DNA of 64,000 nt from Burhinus oedicnemus (lineage: Eukaryota > Chordata > Aves > Charadriiformes > Burhinidae). The notes under the pieces are model-generated. The model was not told where the DNA came from, did not search any database, and saw only the letters and a list, made by a program, of their open reading frames with translations. Position numbers and translations under genes: made by a program. Of this stretch, positions 45,547 to 59,335 are shown piece by piece. Numbering within the stretch: position 1 is the first letter of the stretch; every line of letters begins with the position of its first letter. Location of the stretch: positions 742,748 to 806,747 of the forward strand of contig VFFE01007650.1 of the NCBI GenBank assembly GCA_008921705.1, in the 5' to 3' direction.

Positions 45547-47985
45547 CTACACAACTGGCTCTGTAACGCACGTGCTCCTCCGAACAAAGTCTGGTTTGGA
45601 TTGTAGCTGGCCTGTGTGTTTGCGGAAGTTTCTTCTTCAGCAGATGGTCGTAATTTTTTACCAAACATTGCAAAGAGTTAGACATTTACTGAAAGACACA
45701 TGCTCACTGCATGGTAACCATGTGCGTTGCTTGCTTGCATAGCACTGCCGAAACCTTCCGCTGGCCTGGTTTGCATTTGCATAACGAACTCAACTTGGGG
45801 TCCAGAATGCAACACAGAAAGGGGCTTGCACAGATTTCTCCCAGCACATCCTAGTAAACCTGACCTGCACAGATTTAAAAGCCTGGAAGCTCACGTGTTA
45901 GCAGCAAATGCTGTAAAATCTTTCCTCAGATCTGCTCACTAACTAGTGCCAGCCAAAATCGCTGGTTCTGCAACTGGGAGATGTCACTGGGTTCAAGAAA
46001 GTTCAGAAAGCACTATGAATCTCATTCTGGAATTTCAAACCTTATACTGTCATTGTAGGATTGTAGGATTTTTGAATCCTTTCCAAGTTCTGATGTCGAA
46101 TGCAATGTTAATGTCAGACATGCACAAGGAAACAAGGCTATATGCATTCTGCATACCACATATATAATCAGTATATAATGCATTTTGCACACCGCAAACC
46201 CAGCCTTAGAAATCAAGCCATAGTCAAACAGAAATGACAAGAAAAAAATACCATGGGTTGTAAGAAGATATTTAAAAAAATTAAACCCTGATGTAGAGAA
46301 CATGGCCTATCACATCATATATCTTATGTCAGAGAAAAAAAAGTGCTAAATACAAGTCTGTTTTGAATTCTGTAACAACACTGATAGCAAAAGAAAAAAC
46401 AAAACACCACCAGTCTCATGTCTCTAAATGTTCTTCTGCCTCTTACTTCTTTAAATTGTTTTTCACATTACAAAAAATGAAGAAAATTTAAGAAATGGAA
46501 GAGAGAGCTACCAGATGAAGAAAACAACAAGAAACATCACTTCAGCAGATGGGTTCACATTTTCAGTTGAAACTTCCCTTCCCCTATACCTAGAAATGAA
46601 TGGAATGTTTCTTTTGCAGAAAGATCTATGCAGTATTTAGGTCAGGTTAAATGATAACAATTGTGCTCTGTACACTTTGTACTTCTGCAGAAAAAATGTT
46701 AATGCCATTTGTCAGCAATATGATGATGGATGAGGCTGAATCTTAAAATATAAAAATCAAAAGCTGGAGATAAAATACATTATATAAAAATGATGACCAT
46801 GTAAATACTTATATACTAACGGCATGGCTGTTTGCACAGAACTTTGGCAACTACTTATTAAAGAAATGGACAGGACTGTCATTCCTTTCTGCTTTAGGGT
46901 CCACGTGGTGTCCAAATTCAGAGTGTGTGTGGGAAGAAAAGTGTTCCAGGGCGGAGCCATTTATGGGGATGAAAGAAATATGTGCTGGGAAGGTCCCCAT
47001 GAGAGCAACATCTGCAGGGCTAGAGGCAGGAATTAATTGACACTGCTGGGGTTATCAGAGTCTTTTCCACAGATTTCTGCTTTGGACTTTCCCCTACTCT
47101 GCTGACTGTGTATGTGCTTGAGTCTGTTTCTCCTTTTCCCTTGCAGACCAAATGATGAGTGTGAGCTTACAAAAGAAAACACAACATGAAGATGGAACCA
47201 CGGAGCAATGCAGCTGTGGACCCTGTACACAAATGTTCCTGCAGGGTTTTAATGCAAGGTTAACATCTCTGTGTTCTTATACAGGTTTGCTACTTTGAGA
47301 TAAATAAGTTGACTAAGCTAAACCACAAGCGTGTACTGGGGAATGGTCAAGCACTGCAGAAAGTTATCCTACTAAAACCAAAATAATAATAAAAAAAATT
47401 GTAGCAATGCATGAGGAAACCACACTGCTTGTGAGAAAAAAATAACCACAAGAGTGAGACTGTATTTGAAAGAGGGGGAAATAGGCTCCTTTGCCTTTGA
47501 AAGGAGGTATCCTGCTCCAATGAGTCTGCTGCATCTGCCTCGGGGGTGGGAATTCCTCACATGGAGAACCAGAACCAAGAACACCCAGACCAGATGGAAA
47601 TTTGAGACAGGGAGCAAAGGTAAGCTAGCCAATCCCAACTGCCTTGGAGGGACAATTGGTTGCTCAAACAGTGCGGGTTTAAGACTGAATGCTGAACGAA
47701 TAGGAAAAAATAATAATAATTCAGACATGTTTTACCTTATGTTTTAATAAAAACAAAGTTCTGTTTTATTTGAAAGGATTTTCTTTATTTGAAGAAATAA
47801 ATAAATAAAACTCAGGCAAAATATTAAAATCTGTTGGGGGAAACAAACTTTAACAATTCCACATGTTTTTGCAGATATTGCTAAAAGATGCTGAATCTGC
47901 TCAAATACAGTATGACATTTTTGTCTGTATTGTGCATTGCTCAACACTTCAGCTAATTCAGAGTATTCTGGCATTCTGAACCCCT
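45547..47985. other. AT-rich stretch, nothing recognised
   Basis: A 118-codon minus frame and a 97-codon plus frame overlap at 47372-47747. The plus one holds a good donor-like AAAG/GTAAGCT near 47620. No acceptor or conserved domain supports an exon. Confidence 0.4.
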
Positions 47986-48013
47986 GTTGTTTTGTTTTGT
48001 TTTGTTTTTTGTT
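47986..48013 (+). repeat. (TTTTG)n microsatellite
   Basis: Four to five TTTTG-type units with one longer T run. Confidence 0.9.
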
Positions 48014-49755
48014 TAAAACTGATATCCCATATTGTGTTGAGTGAGCAGACATCTTAAGAACAATTCACAACATCAATATTTATATCACTATTTCGTTTTG
48101 ACTTACAATTATAAAAATGATAGATATTTAGCATATTTGAAAACCAAGCAATTTTTTGTGCCTAATTTTAGAAAATGATGTTTGGACATTTCACCTGTTA
48201 TTTCATTAGACAGTAACTTAAAGGAATAGAAAGTCCACATTATAAATACAGGATTCAATATACAACATATGGCTCTGAAGTCTTCATTCTTACAAGTATT
48301 CCTCTTACACTCAGTTGATCTTTCTGGTGGATTTCAGTACTTAGCACCTTAATGCCTAACCGTTTTGTGATAACCCAGCAATGACTGGAAAGAGTTCACT
48401 CCTTCCTTGTTTATTACAAACAAACAACAAAAGAAGTAAAAAGCATATATATGCATATATAAATTGATACATTTAACTAGGACACATTTTTTCCTACCTA
48501 GGTCTATCAACTTCTCTCAATCAAATATGTTTCTTCTTTGAATTCTGCATAGTCTCATTCACAAGTCTAGAGAGAAATGGGCTCAGAAGAAAATCATTCC
48601 AGCATAGGAACAGCTAATTTGGTGCTACTTGGGGAAAACAAATAAGGAAAATAAAAAGATATTTCACATATTTGCAAAGATGTTAGCACAGTCGTACACA
48701 AGTTTTGGCTCAAGCCTTTGACGTTGTGTAGTGCAAATGCTAAAAAATGATGACTGATGAAGACTGTTGTATGGTGAAATGCCTAATTAAAGAGGTGCAT
48801 CTTGCAATGTCCTTGTGTCTCACACAGCAGCTAACTAAAACTATTTGGAGTCAGCCTGTTCTGTGGTTAACTGGAATTTTGAACTCACGACCTTTCAGTG
48901 CATGCTCTGTCCTAATTAAAAAAAGATTTTCAGTCTGTACCACTGCATCCAAAGACTATATTGGCCGCACAGTCAGCAGAAATGCTTCTTTTAGCCATCT
49001 CCAGTCTTACTGCTCACAGCGAAAAGTTTTCGTACAGTTTTAAAAGGCTTCAAAGCAAATTTCTAGAGTATTTACAAAGCACCTTAGTTTTAGAGATGGC
49101 AGTATATGTGATATCAGGCTGTAACAGGTTAAACATGACTTCAGGAACAAAAAATGAAACCTATGAATATTACAGAATTGATCACCTTTTCAAGATACAC
49201 TAAAATTTCCGTTGACCGTTTAATGGGACATGTGGGTCATATAAAAGTGGGGGGTTTTTATCCTGAGTTTACAGTCTTCATATACCTAGATAGGCACTAA
49301 AAACAATTGTAGTGCAGGTGAGGAATTTCTAGTGATAAAGTGCTAATTATGATTTCCAGTGGGGAACATCTGGACTTCCTGTGTTGGCAGATCAGTGTGT
49401 GGAAGGAGAACTGTCTGTTTATTTACAGAAATTTGTTCACCTTATCCTCTAGCCATGATTCTGGGAGAAGTTAATATGGCTGTATAAGCATAAAAGCTCA
49501 ATCTATCAGTTATCCTGGCAACTTCACTAGTATAGCCAAACATAGCTATGTCTAGTCAATCTGTACAAAAGAACTGCAAGCAGTGAAAATCGAGGTAGAA
49601 TCTCTCAGTTAAGTTGTTTCCTTCCATGATATCATAAAATTGGGTTTGCACCTACTCACAGTCCCTGTGCTGCTGCCCCCAGCTGCATACAGGTGTTATC
49701 CTTAGGTTCACACCGTCAAAGAAAAACACCTTTTAGAGCACGTTATTCTGAACAT
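48014..49755. other. AT-rich stretch, nothing recognised
   Basis: Includes overlapping AT palindromes at 48443-48460 (GCATATATATGC and ATATATGCATATAT). Frames are 98 codons or shorter. Confidence 0.45.
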
Positions 49756-50232
49756 TCAAATGATGACTGATGGTTTCTTTAATATTCTTAAGTGATTCTG
49801 CACATTGACGGACAAATTATTCATTTGAATTGTAAGTAGGTGAGACTGGCAATATATCTGTGGAGGGAGTTCTGTGCTGAAAAGCACTAGAAGTAGCATT
49901 TGTCTGCATCTGAAAATCAGAGATACGGGGCAAACAAAGGCAATGAGAAATGCGTCTCCTAACACTGCACAAAAGACGGCAGAATGTAGCAGGCAAACAA
50001 CATGCAGAAAACCAGAGAGAATACATAGCTGAAAAGAGGACACCTGCGTCTTGTTCAAAAACTCACCTGCAACCCTTTGGAAAGATTTCTGCTGACTTTT
50101 GGATGCTCTTTTTAATGAGTTTTTTTGAAAACAATTGGGATCTGGTGCTTTCGCAGTAAGAAGAATCTTAAACCAGGCTGCAGAGTCTCCATATGCATTC
50201 AAGCAAGAGTTTGAATCATCTGTGTGGTGCAT
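49756..50232 (-). other. 158-codon open frame of unknown significance
   Basis: This is the longest frame in the window outside recognised CR1. It starts at ATG (50230-50232) and ends at 49756. The first half is polar; the middle is hydrophobic and Cys-rich (from FQLCILSGFLHVVCLL to FLIAFVCPVSLIF), resembling one or two membrane segments; the tail is polar. I recognise no family. A good donor-like site (CAG/GTGAGT) lies inside the frame at about 50062-50070 on the minus strand. A frame this long is mildly unexpected for AT-rich DNA, but chance is a fair explanation. Confidence 0.15.
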
Positions 50233-52794
50233 GTGGTATATTCCTTGGGATACTGGGGAGGTGTAGGCTATTCTCTAGTTGCCAGGCTAATGTTTATGGA
50301 GTACTTCTGCACTTGCCAATCTCCCCGATGACCGTACAATATACCAGAGGGAATATTAATGTCTGAGTTGTGGTTTTCTTCATTTGAATAATGGAAAAAA
50401 AGGTAACTACTTCTAACTGCTGTCTAGAAAACAGGGTAAAAGTGTGATGTTCAGTCACCGGTTGACTTCAACTTGGGAGAGTTTTTCTCTGACAGTGGGA
50501 ACAGGCTGTCACACAGCACTGGTGGCTTCAGGAGGCACCCACTTACTCATTAAAGACAGGCAACAGTGAATTTTAAAAGCCTGTGCCAATGGACTTAGAA
50601 ATACACACGTGTTTAAGTGATTTAAAATGAGAACTGTAATACAATATTTGCATGGAAATAGCTCTAAAGACACTAAAAGACCTAATTGTCAATAATTCCC
50701 AGGATCTGGAAATTAAACTAGACTTTCTGCGATGCAAAAGCATACTGAGAAATTTGGCTTCTACTGGCTTCATAAAGTTCTTGAACCCTAATCCCCATGT
50801 GTATAGATAGTTTTGATTCCACTGAACCTGTGCTACCTAACTGTGCTGTGCATTAGGAGCTCCTACGAAAATACTTAGAGGAAAGTTATAGATAGTTTAT
50901 TAGAAAAAAAAATTCTTTTTTTCTTGGAACTACCAATTACAATTTTATCCTTGCTACAACTGTCTAATGCTGTGTTTAAAGATCATTCTTTATTAAATAC
51001 TATTTGTCTTTTTTCCACTGGAGTTTTTAACCCTGTTCATTCCGTGTTTAACTTCTATGGGATTTTGCTTCAAAGAAAGTGTTTTGTCTGTAGTTAGTCC
51101 AATGATAAGGCAGGAGGCAGTAAATGTACAAGCAAAAAAAAAAAACTTGGAAGTAAAAAAAGTATTGCTAAGTGGGGATCTGCTGGAGAGCTCTAATATG
51201 ACCAGGAAAAGCACTGCTGGAAAAAAAACAGGGAAGGAGAAACAGGGACTGGTGCCAGGTACTGTAAGTGCAAAGGCTGGGGATAGATGTTCAGCCAGCG
51301 AAGTGTCAGTGCCATTGGTGTGGAAAGCAGCCACTTAAAGCTGTGATGTGGCAGGGGATCAGAGACTACTGCTGCTGCAGCTCCGCACGGGGAAGAAGCA
51401 ACATCACATAACAGTTGGGCTCTGTCACATAGGCTTGAAGACTTGCCCAGGTTGTCAATCAACCTTTTAAAAAAAGTATTCCGCTGCTGGATGACTCTAC
51501 TCTCTTTAAAATCTGCAGACATTTTTGAGAGACAACTCTGCCTTCTTTCTTTCCCCCCTCCTTGAAATGGAAAGCAGGAATGAAATTTGTATTTTGTTTT
51601 TCACAAAAATATTAATTTTCTTTTGATTGGATAATCAAAGAAGAGATGTTGTTTACGTATGTTTTACAATGTGCATAGTTTTGTGTGGATTAGTGGAACC
51701 CAGATGATGAAAAGGTCCATTTGCATAGGCTTCCAAATGGCAGGACGTTTGTCCAGATTTGTTTATGGTAATCATTTGCGCTGACCTGTGGATTTGTATG
51801 CTTGAGCTTTTGTTTTAAAAGCCAAGGGCAGAAGCTGATCTTGTTGTCTTGGATAGCTGACTGAAACCATGAGTTTTGTTTTCATAGCCAAACTTCTCCA
51901 ATACCTCTCTTAGTGTCATTTGGGACTGAATTTTTTTCTTCTTTCATTAAATGCCATGGAGAGGGCCAGCAGGGATGGGGGGATGACTATACCCAGCATT
52001 TTATTGCTTTGTTTATGAAATTGTTCGAGACTGATTCAGATTATTAAGGTTTCAAGGTCCTGAATGTACGAGATTATCATTGCTTCTTTTCCACTGAGGT
52101 CTACGGGAACTTACAGAACCTGACAGATTTCAGCTTTTACCCTGAGCAAGGATGATTGCTTGATTTTAAACCTACTCATCAGTATATGACAAGATAAAAG
52201 AACTATGTCAAACATATTCATTATTAATATTGTGCAGAAATAAACATTTCAGTGTATGGATAAAAGTGACCACAAAACTTGGATGTAAATTCAGAGGGAT
52301 GTTGGGAAACAAGATGAGTTCAGTGCATCTCTGGAAGCAAATGACAAACTACTGCATGCTTTAATCACTTTTGTCAAAAAGTCTATTAAAATTGACAATG
52401 TTTAGAAAAGACTTGGAGGTGTTTGGAAGCCTGACTGAAAAAGTGGCTGACCAGAAAAATTCAACATATTTAGTTTATCCAGGGCAAGGTTGAAAAGTTC
52501 AGCAGGAATCTCTTGCAAAAAATGATACATGACTCATGAACTTCAGAGAAAAAGGAAAACCAAGCTGTACTGGGTCTATTGTGTAGGCAAATGCTAGTAA
52601 ATGCTTTAATAGATTCTTAATTGTTAATATAAATTTAAACTAACTTTCACATACAGAAAAAAAACTTATTATCACTTTTAAAATTTAGCACTCACTATTT
52701 AACTAGTGTCGGTCAAAAGCTGAAACTAGATGTTATTTGGACATGACAGAAGATAACAATGTTTTCAAGGTCAGGAAAAGGAATCATGGAGAAT
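50233..52794. other. AT-rich stretch, nothing recognised
   Basis: Overlapping frames of 93-113 codons at 50993-51522 have no domain and lie partly in A-rich sequence. The part at 51690-51990 is mentioned in the findings as a possible conserved element. Confidence 0.45.
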
Positions 52795-52886
52795 ATATAC
52801 ATTTATGAATGTATATTTTATGCAAATAAGTATACATTAATATATAGATATATATTTGTATACCTAAACTTATAGGTATATATTTT
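52795..52886. repeat. AT/TATA-rich low-complexity tract
   Basis: Repeated ATATATA, GTATA and TATAC words with no coding frame; typical low-complexity intergenic DNA. Confidence 0.8.
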
Positions 52887-55800
52887 GCTTTTTATTGATA
52901 ATGCTGTAAACTTGTGCTGTTTAGGCGACATTGTCTCTGGAAAAATTGTAGATCTACATTATCTTCAAAGATTGTTCTTAACATCCAACAGAAGTAGTAA
53001 AGGTACACACGTAGGTGAGATACTATTAAGCGTAGGACAGATAACAGGCAAAAGTTAACGAGAAAAAACTTTTAGTATAACATAAGGCTGCAGATGCTAT
53101 CTACTTAGAATGACAGCTGAAAAGTTACCACTAGTAAAATAATTTATTTTATATACACTTCTTAAGATAAAAAATTGTCTGCAGAACAGACAATGTTTGA
53201 TCACTGTATACTGTTTTTTCACCTTAATTATTGACTGCGAACTTACTTTACCCCATATTTACCAATTTTTAGCCCAATGACAAAGGAGTCACCTAGTGCA
53301 TATGGCAAAAGCCTGTTATTTCGCAGTTCAGTATATATAAAGTATATGTAAAGGAGACCTTACAGAAGGAAAATACTGATTTTTGAAGGTTTTTCCTATA
53401 CTTTCAGTGCCAGATTATTGTAAGGGGGCTCCATACACTTTTCTTTGTGTTTTGACATTCAAGTTCAGAGCTGGTTACATACTTGAACAACAAGAGCCAA
53501 TAAAAACAACTAAATCTGGGATACATTACGACTAAAGGCACAGGAACTCGAAAAGCTGCAGTCATTATGCATGACCATGATTTACTGTAGCTTCAGGTTT
53601 GCTTGTAATATATTGTGCTTATCGTGCAGGGTATTATGTTATTCACTATAATTCTGATAATTTATCAAACAAATTGAGAAGTTATTTATTACTGGTTCTG
53701 GAGAGAAGGGCCTTTGTGATGTTTTTTTCATTTGGTTAAGTACTTTTGTGTGATATGATTATATTAAAAGAATGTGGGATACAGGTTTAACAGTTTCCTT
53801 GAAATATCTCTTTTACTTACTGGCATATAAGTGTGCACTTGTGTTATGTGTGCATGTGACTGATATGCAAATAACCCCAATTTCTAAGTTAAATTATTTT
53901 TTTTCTGAGTTATTAACTTGATTACAGTATCTATTAGACCTTCATCTAATTCCTGGATATGAAAAAAAAAGTACTATATTCTCAGCATCTATTGTATTTC
54001 ATATCTTCTTGGAAGATAAAAAGTGTCAATAAATGAAATAGGATTACATATAAAAATAAATTCCAATACTAAAATATACATATTTTTACATAGAACATAA
54101 ATACACTTTACCCCAGATACTGTAAAATATCTAGACCTCCTCTACTGTATGTAGCTATTTTAGGCTGTATTCAACCTGTTTTATTTTTAGGAAATAATGA
54201 GAAACTTATCTCTGCCTATTTCTATTATTTCTATTAATTTATCTATTGCAAAATTGAGGAAAAATAAATCTGGGAATTTATGTACGATGCACCTAAGAAA
54301 ACAGCTCTAATTGTTATTTGTTTAACACTGAAAACCTGGATTTCCTTAGCAACTTCCACCATAAACTCAGTGACCAGCATTCTTCTGTCAAATTTTTTCT
54401 GATAACCTCCTACGCAAGTGATAACAACAATTGAACCTCCTCAAGACATAGGTTTTAGGCCCCTTCTAATTTTCATGAGCATCCCTCCATTTGAAAACAT
54501 GTTAAGATCTTTCTCTGTTCATCCAATAAGGTTTAGTGACACGACATCTTTTCTTCTCCATATCCAATTTTTCTCAAGTTGTTTAGTTCCTTAATTAAAT
54601 TTTATTGAATCTGTGGTTTTATATTTAGTTTCATTTGTGTTACTTCCTGTTGAACATCTAGCAGGAAACCATATCAATCTATTTAATGAAAGATATTATG
54701 TGTCCCTACAAACTTTGCCTTTGGTGGTCTGCCACTGGCCGCCCTAGTGACTACACTCCTTTAAGAGCACATTCCTGATTGTGTTAATAATGCTGCCAAG
54801 ATCAGCCTGGGCAGCATTTAAAGAAACCCAACTCTCTAGTTCAGTGTTGCCCATAACAGAAATTCTGCCAAAGCAGCATTGATAATGCAAACCAATATCT
54901 ACAGAAAACTGCCATTATCTCAGCAGAAAACTGTCTCTGACCACTGTGACTGAGAACCATGTCATGAAGAGGACAGCAAACGCTAGTGCAGCTTCACAGA
55001 AATTAAATCACTGTATCTGGAACGAAAAATTTATCAGGCTACAAGCAAAGCTGTATGTGTACCACACCACTGTCCTCACTGTTCTTGCCGAATGCCTGCA
55101 AAAATCATTGTGCAATCATCACGTCAAGCCTTTTGGTCAATTCCATATGGAAGATCTTCCTGTCCTGTCCTTGGTGGTGTAAGAATCTGGATAAGCTCTG
55201 GGATGATGTCTTAAAGCCTTATCAATTTTTTTGCCATCAAAACAATGCTCTTGCAGGCTTGGCTAAACAGGTCTGGGTATATAGTACACATTGGACAATT
55301 AGCTGCACAAGGACATTTTAAACAGATAATTAAACTGTGGTGAGGAGCTGGGAATTAGGACAGTGAAATGAAGAAGGACAAATCAGGGAATGTTGCATAC
55401 CATCATGTTGTTTATAAAGGGGGGATTACAGCTAAAGTCTTTGCTGTAACAAGGAACATGTACTGTCAGAGTCTCTCAGCTGAAAACAGATTAAGATTGT
55501 ATGGGAAACTATAGTTGTGTCTATGCACTGCTAAAGTGGTAAGAATATTGGACAACTTCCTCAACAGTTGGATTGAAAAAGCTGAACTGCATGCACCGTT
55601 GAGCATCTATTATTATCTTAGCATCCAGAATGAAATGGAATAGAAGGTCTCTGCTAGAGCTCATGCTATCAAGGGGCTGTGGCATCACAAAAGTAGAGAT
55701 TTCCCTCAATGTGAAAAGTAGGAAGCAATAGGTTAATGATGACCAAAGTGTAAGCGCTCAAAGAAGAAAGTCTTGTTACAACACTCCTAATCTGTGTCTT

Positions 55801-57775
55801 TCTTTAGGGATTTGCCTTGATAGAAACCTAACAGAGACTTGTGAAAAGGAAGGCATTGTCCATGCCTTTCCAACGCTTAATCCTCCCAGCAACAGAAAAA
55901 AACCCATCTATTAAATCAACACCCTCTTAAACATTGAACCTCTCTTTCTGTGCAGCAGAATTTCATCATTTGGGAGCACTAGAAAGAGCTTCCCCTAATT
56001 TGATACTTTGTGTGTACCTAAGTCAGTGACGGATTGATTTAATGTCAGAAAAATCTTCAAAGGCAAAAGAATCATTTTGGTTTTAATTAGAACTTGTCTT
56101 TTTTGGAAATGAAAATTTAGATCCTTCAGCTTTCTGAAATTTACCACTGTATTTTTGGAAATGTATTTCTAAACATTTGCCAGGATGTATATGGTCATGT
56201 CACTACTCTTCCTAGATTCAACATCTGTTTATATCACAGACTGCATGTTATACTGGATGCAAATGTACATTTTAATGAGTTAATTTATTTCAGCTGTTCT
56301 ACAGCCAGTTTTTCCTAAGTACCCTGAAGAACTTTAAAGAATATATGGCTTTAGTCCTTTTCATTAATATAGTTGCAGCTGATTAACCTGCAAGAAAAAG
56401 ATATGCTAGGTTTATATTGTCTTGAGGTTGTTTGAATTAAATAAGTCATCTATTGTGATTTACATTTAATATCAGGAATACACAAAAAGGATATATACGT
56501 TTTTTCACTTGTGAATACCATGCCAGAATATTTTTCTACAGTGAATCCAAGATCCAGAGAGGTATTTAGGCCTATAATTCCTATTTCACAGCCACAGGGT
56601 TTCACCTATCAAGCACTTAAAAAATTCTGGCTCCTGTTCACTCTTAGTTACATAGGACCCTGATATCTGCTTGGAATTTCAACTTTTCCTAAGAAGATCA
56701 CACAATGCACACTCACATGTAACATGAACCCTGCTCGTTGTTAGGTCTCTTTCTAGTCTCTCGTTTTCCAGTATAACTCCTCTCAACTGAATACTTCAGT
56801 CTTGGCTTGTTTCCCCAGCTAGAGAAGTGCTGCTTTTCTCAGTAAACTTCTAGTTTGGGTCCCAGTCTTGAGTCTCACAGAGCAAGAAAGGTAAGGAAAT
56901 GTATTACAAGACATAACTGTATTTTCTGTGTTGAAACTAATTATTTTTCACTTCAACTTATATATTTCACTACAAAAATATTAAGTTATAAGTAATAATA
57001 ATCAATACAGAGTAGTGGAACTGTTCAAGAAAAATTAAAACCTTTCAACAGTATTTCACTTCTTTAAAAAGACTTTAAAAATAAAAGGAGATTTTTATCG
57101 TCCATTGTTTATTGTGTCCAGAATCACAAAGACATTCTGGCATGTCTGTCTGGGTAGTTGAATAGCTTCCTGTACAACAATTTTGGATGTACCACCAATG
57201 TTTAAAGAAATACACATATATATGTGTTTTTTAGAAATATTTTGAAATATAACATTGCAGGATTAGTAGATACACCAACTGCAACAGGCTTTTCTAAAGT
57301 TAGCTTTCACTTAAAACTATTCACTCAAGCCCAATTACATTTTGCACTGTGGGATTTGGACCAAAAGAATTGTTGGTTCTAAGTTTTAAAGGAAAACATA
57401 AGCAAAACATAGTTTTGCTTGACTAAAATCTACTGCATAATCACCATCTAATAAATTAAATATCTAATGGAAAAGCCACTTTATATAGATCAGTGGAATA
57501 TCTGTTGAAATACCATTGCTTCTATAACATTTTTGGTTATTCCTTTTTCTCGGTGTATGTGGAATTTCATCCCTCAATCCAAATAGCTCCACATGCCTGT
57601 GAACCTTTCTGCTTCTTTGTTTACTGTTGTACAGTTCATCTGAAGGATCAAGTTATCTGACAGTGGAAGTTCACCAATGATTTCATGTCAAAGATCAAAC
57701 TTTTAATGAGATATAGAGTATCCGTGATGTGAATTGCACGTATGGATTATTGTACTGAAACAATAGAGGAATTGT
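52887..57775. other. Long AT-rich stretch without recognised gene
   Basis: Frames are 88 codons or shorter. A perfect 16-bp AT/GT palindrome (ACACATATATATGTGT) lies at 57212-57227. No mobile-element end is recognised. Confidence 0.5.
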
Positions 57776-58471
57776 AGAATCAAAGAATCACCTAGATTGG
57801 AAGAGACCTTTAAGACCATCGAGTCCAACCATCAACCTAACACTGCCAAAACCACCACTAAACCATGTCCCTAAGCACCACGTCTACCTGTCTTTTAAGT
57901 ACCTCCAGGGATGGCGATTCCACTACTTCCCTGAGCAGCCTGTTCCAATGCTTGACAACCCTCTCGGTGAAGCATTCTTTCCTATTATCCAATCTAAACC
58001 TCCCCTGGCGCAACTGAAGGCCATTTTCTCTTGTTCTATTGCTTGTTGCATGGGAGAAGAGATCGACCCCCACCTCTCTACAACCTTCTTTCAGGTAGTC
58101 ATACAGAGCGATAAGGTCTTCCCTCAGCCTCCTTTTCTCCAGACTAAACAACCATAGTTCCCTCAGCTGTTCCTCATAAGACTTGTGCTCTAAATCCCTC
58201 ACCAGCTTCATTGCCCTTCTCTGGACATGCTCCAGCACCTCGATGTCTTTCTTGTAGTGAGGGGCCCAAAACTGGACACAGTATTCGAGGTGGGGCATTG
58301 CCAGTGCCGAGTACAGGGGGATGATCATCTCCCTAGTCCTGCTGGCCACACTATTTCTGATACAAGCCAGGATGCTATTGGCCTTCTTGGCCACCTGGGC
58401 ACACTGCTGTTGCCAGCTGCTGACCAATACCCTCAGGTCCTTTACTGCCAGGCAGCTTTCCAGAAGTCCAA
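57776..58471 (-). mobile_element. CR1 LINE, 5'-truncated, well preserved
   Basis: The plus-strand view starts with the reversed CR1 tail (AGAATCAAAGAATCACCTAG, then GGAAGAGACCTTTAAGACCA and 'TCGAGTCCAACCATCAACC'). It continues through the 3' UTR into the C-terminal part of ORF2 and stops near 58471, where similarity to CR1 ends. Such 5' truncation is typical of target-primed reverse transcription. The coding frame is still open for about 200 codons, so this is one of the younger CR1 copies in the window. Confidence 0.97.
57858..58469 (-). pseudogene. CR1 ORF2 C-terminal remnant
   Basis: This is the end of the CR1 ORF2 polyprotein (endonuclease plus reverse transcriptase), the protein that copies CR1 RNA into DNA. 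About 200 codons are open from near 58469 to TAG at 57858-57860. Landmarks in order are [79 protein letters not shown] and the closing RDMV. Full-length ORF2 is several times longer. The endonuclease and the catalytic aspartate motif of the reverse transcriptase are absent because the element is 5'-truncated. No proper ATG start exists at the left edge of the frame. It is not expected to be made or to work. Confidence 0.95.
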
Positions 58472-59189
58472 TGTTGCATTAGAAAATATAGCTATCCACA
58501 TGTGAGCAATGTTCAGAGGGCCAAGTGTGAAAAATGTTTTGTGTGACCATCTCCTCTTCCTCTGCCAATGCACAAGAGGTTTATCTATCCCAGTTGTCAG
58601 CACTAGTGTTAACTACTTTAACCTTAATTATATTGTAAACTCAAGCTGTACCTAGGAAAAGATCATTCACAACCTTAATTGTGTACTGAGACATACAGTT
58701 GATCCTGAAGTATGAAAACTCTTTATGGAGGGGTAGGCTGCTGGATCTAACTCACATAACTCTGTCTTGTAACTATTCTCAAATACCAGGCATGTGGGGG
58801 AGAAGATCTTGCAGGGCGAAGCTCTTTGGGGAGTTGTGGCTTGTTACGCTTCTGGTCATTCATTCGGTAATGCTGTGTGATCTTCCATACTTGCTGGAAC
58901 TGTATTGTTTCCATGACCTTCACAACCCTCAGAGTTAATGAGCTCTGTGCTTCTCTGAGAACAGCCTAAAGAAACAAAACCCACAAACAAACCCCAAAAT
59001 ATTGTTTCCTGACGTCTAAAGCTGGGGCGGTGGAAGGCATAGGCAGCTCAAGCAACATGGAAAAGTAGGTGTATTCTAAATCTATCATACCTAGAAAATT
59101 ATATGAATAGCATGTACACTTTTTATGAATTTAGCAAACTAAACTACAATTTTTGGAAGTCTTGCTACTGGCAAAGAAATCCTTCCATA
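58472..59189. other. AT-rich stretch, nothing recognised
   Basis: Frames of 80-90 codons only; no repeat recognised. Confidence 0.5.
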
Positions 59190-59335
59190 CAGGCATGGGA
59201 AAAATAACAGAATGGTTGTGGTTGGACACGATCTCTGGAGGTCATCTTGTTCACTCCTTCTGCTCAAGCAAGGTCACCTAAAGCCCTGGACCATGTCTAG
59301 GACATGGGCATGGAGCATGTCCATATTCAATGAAA
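59190..59335 (-). mobile_element. CR1 LINE 3' fragment
   Basis: 'CAGAATGGTTGTGGTTGGAC', 'ATCTCTGGAGGTCATCTTGT' and 'CTCAAGCAAGGTCACCTAAA' match the reversed CR1 3' UTR (AGAATGGTTGGGGTTGGAAGGGATCTCTGGAGATCATCTAGTCC...CAAGCAGGGTCACCTAGA). Short and diverged. Confidence 0.8.

Noticed and set aside
57212..57227. Perfect 16-bp palindrome ACACATATATATGTGT
   Set aside because: Alternating AT/GT sequence gives such palindromes often; treated as low complexity.
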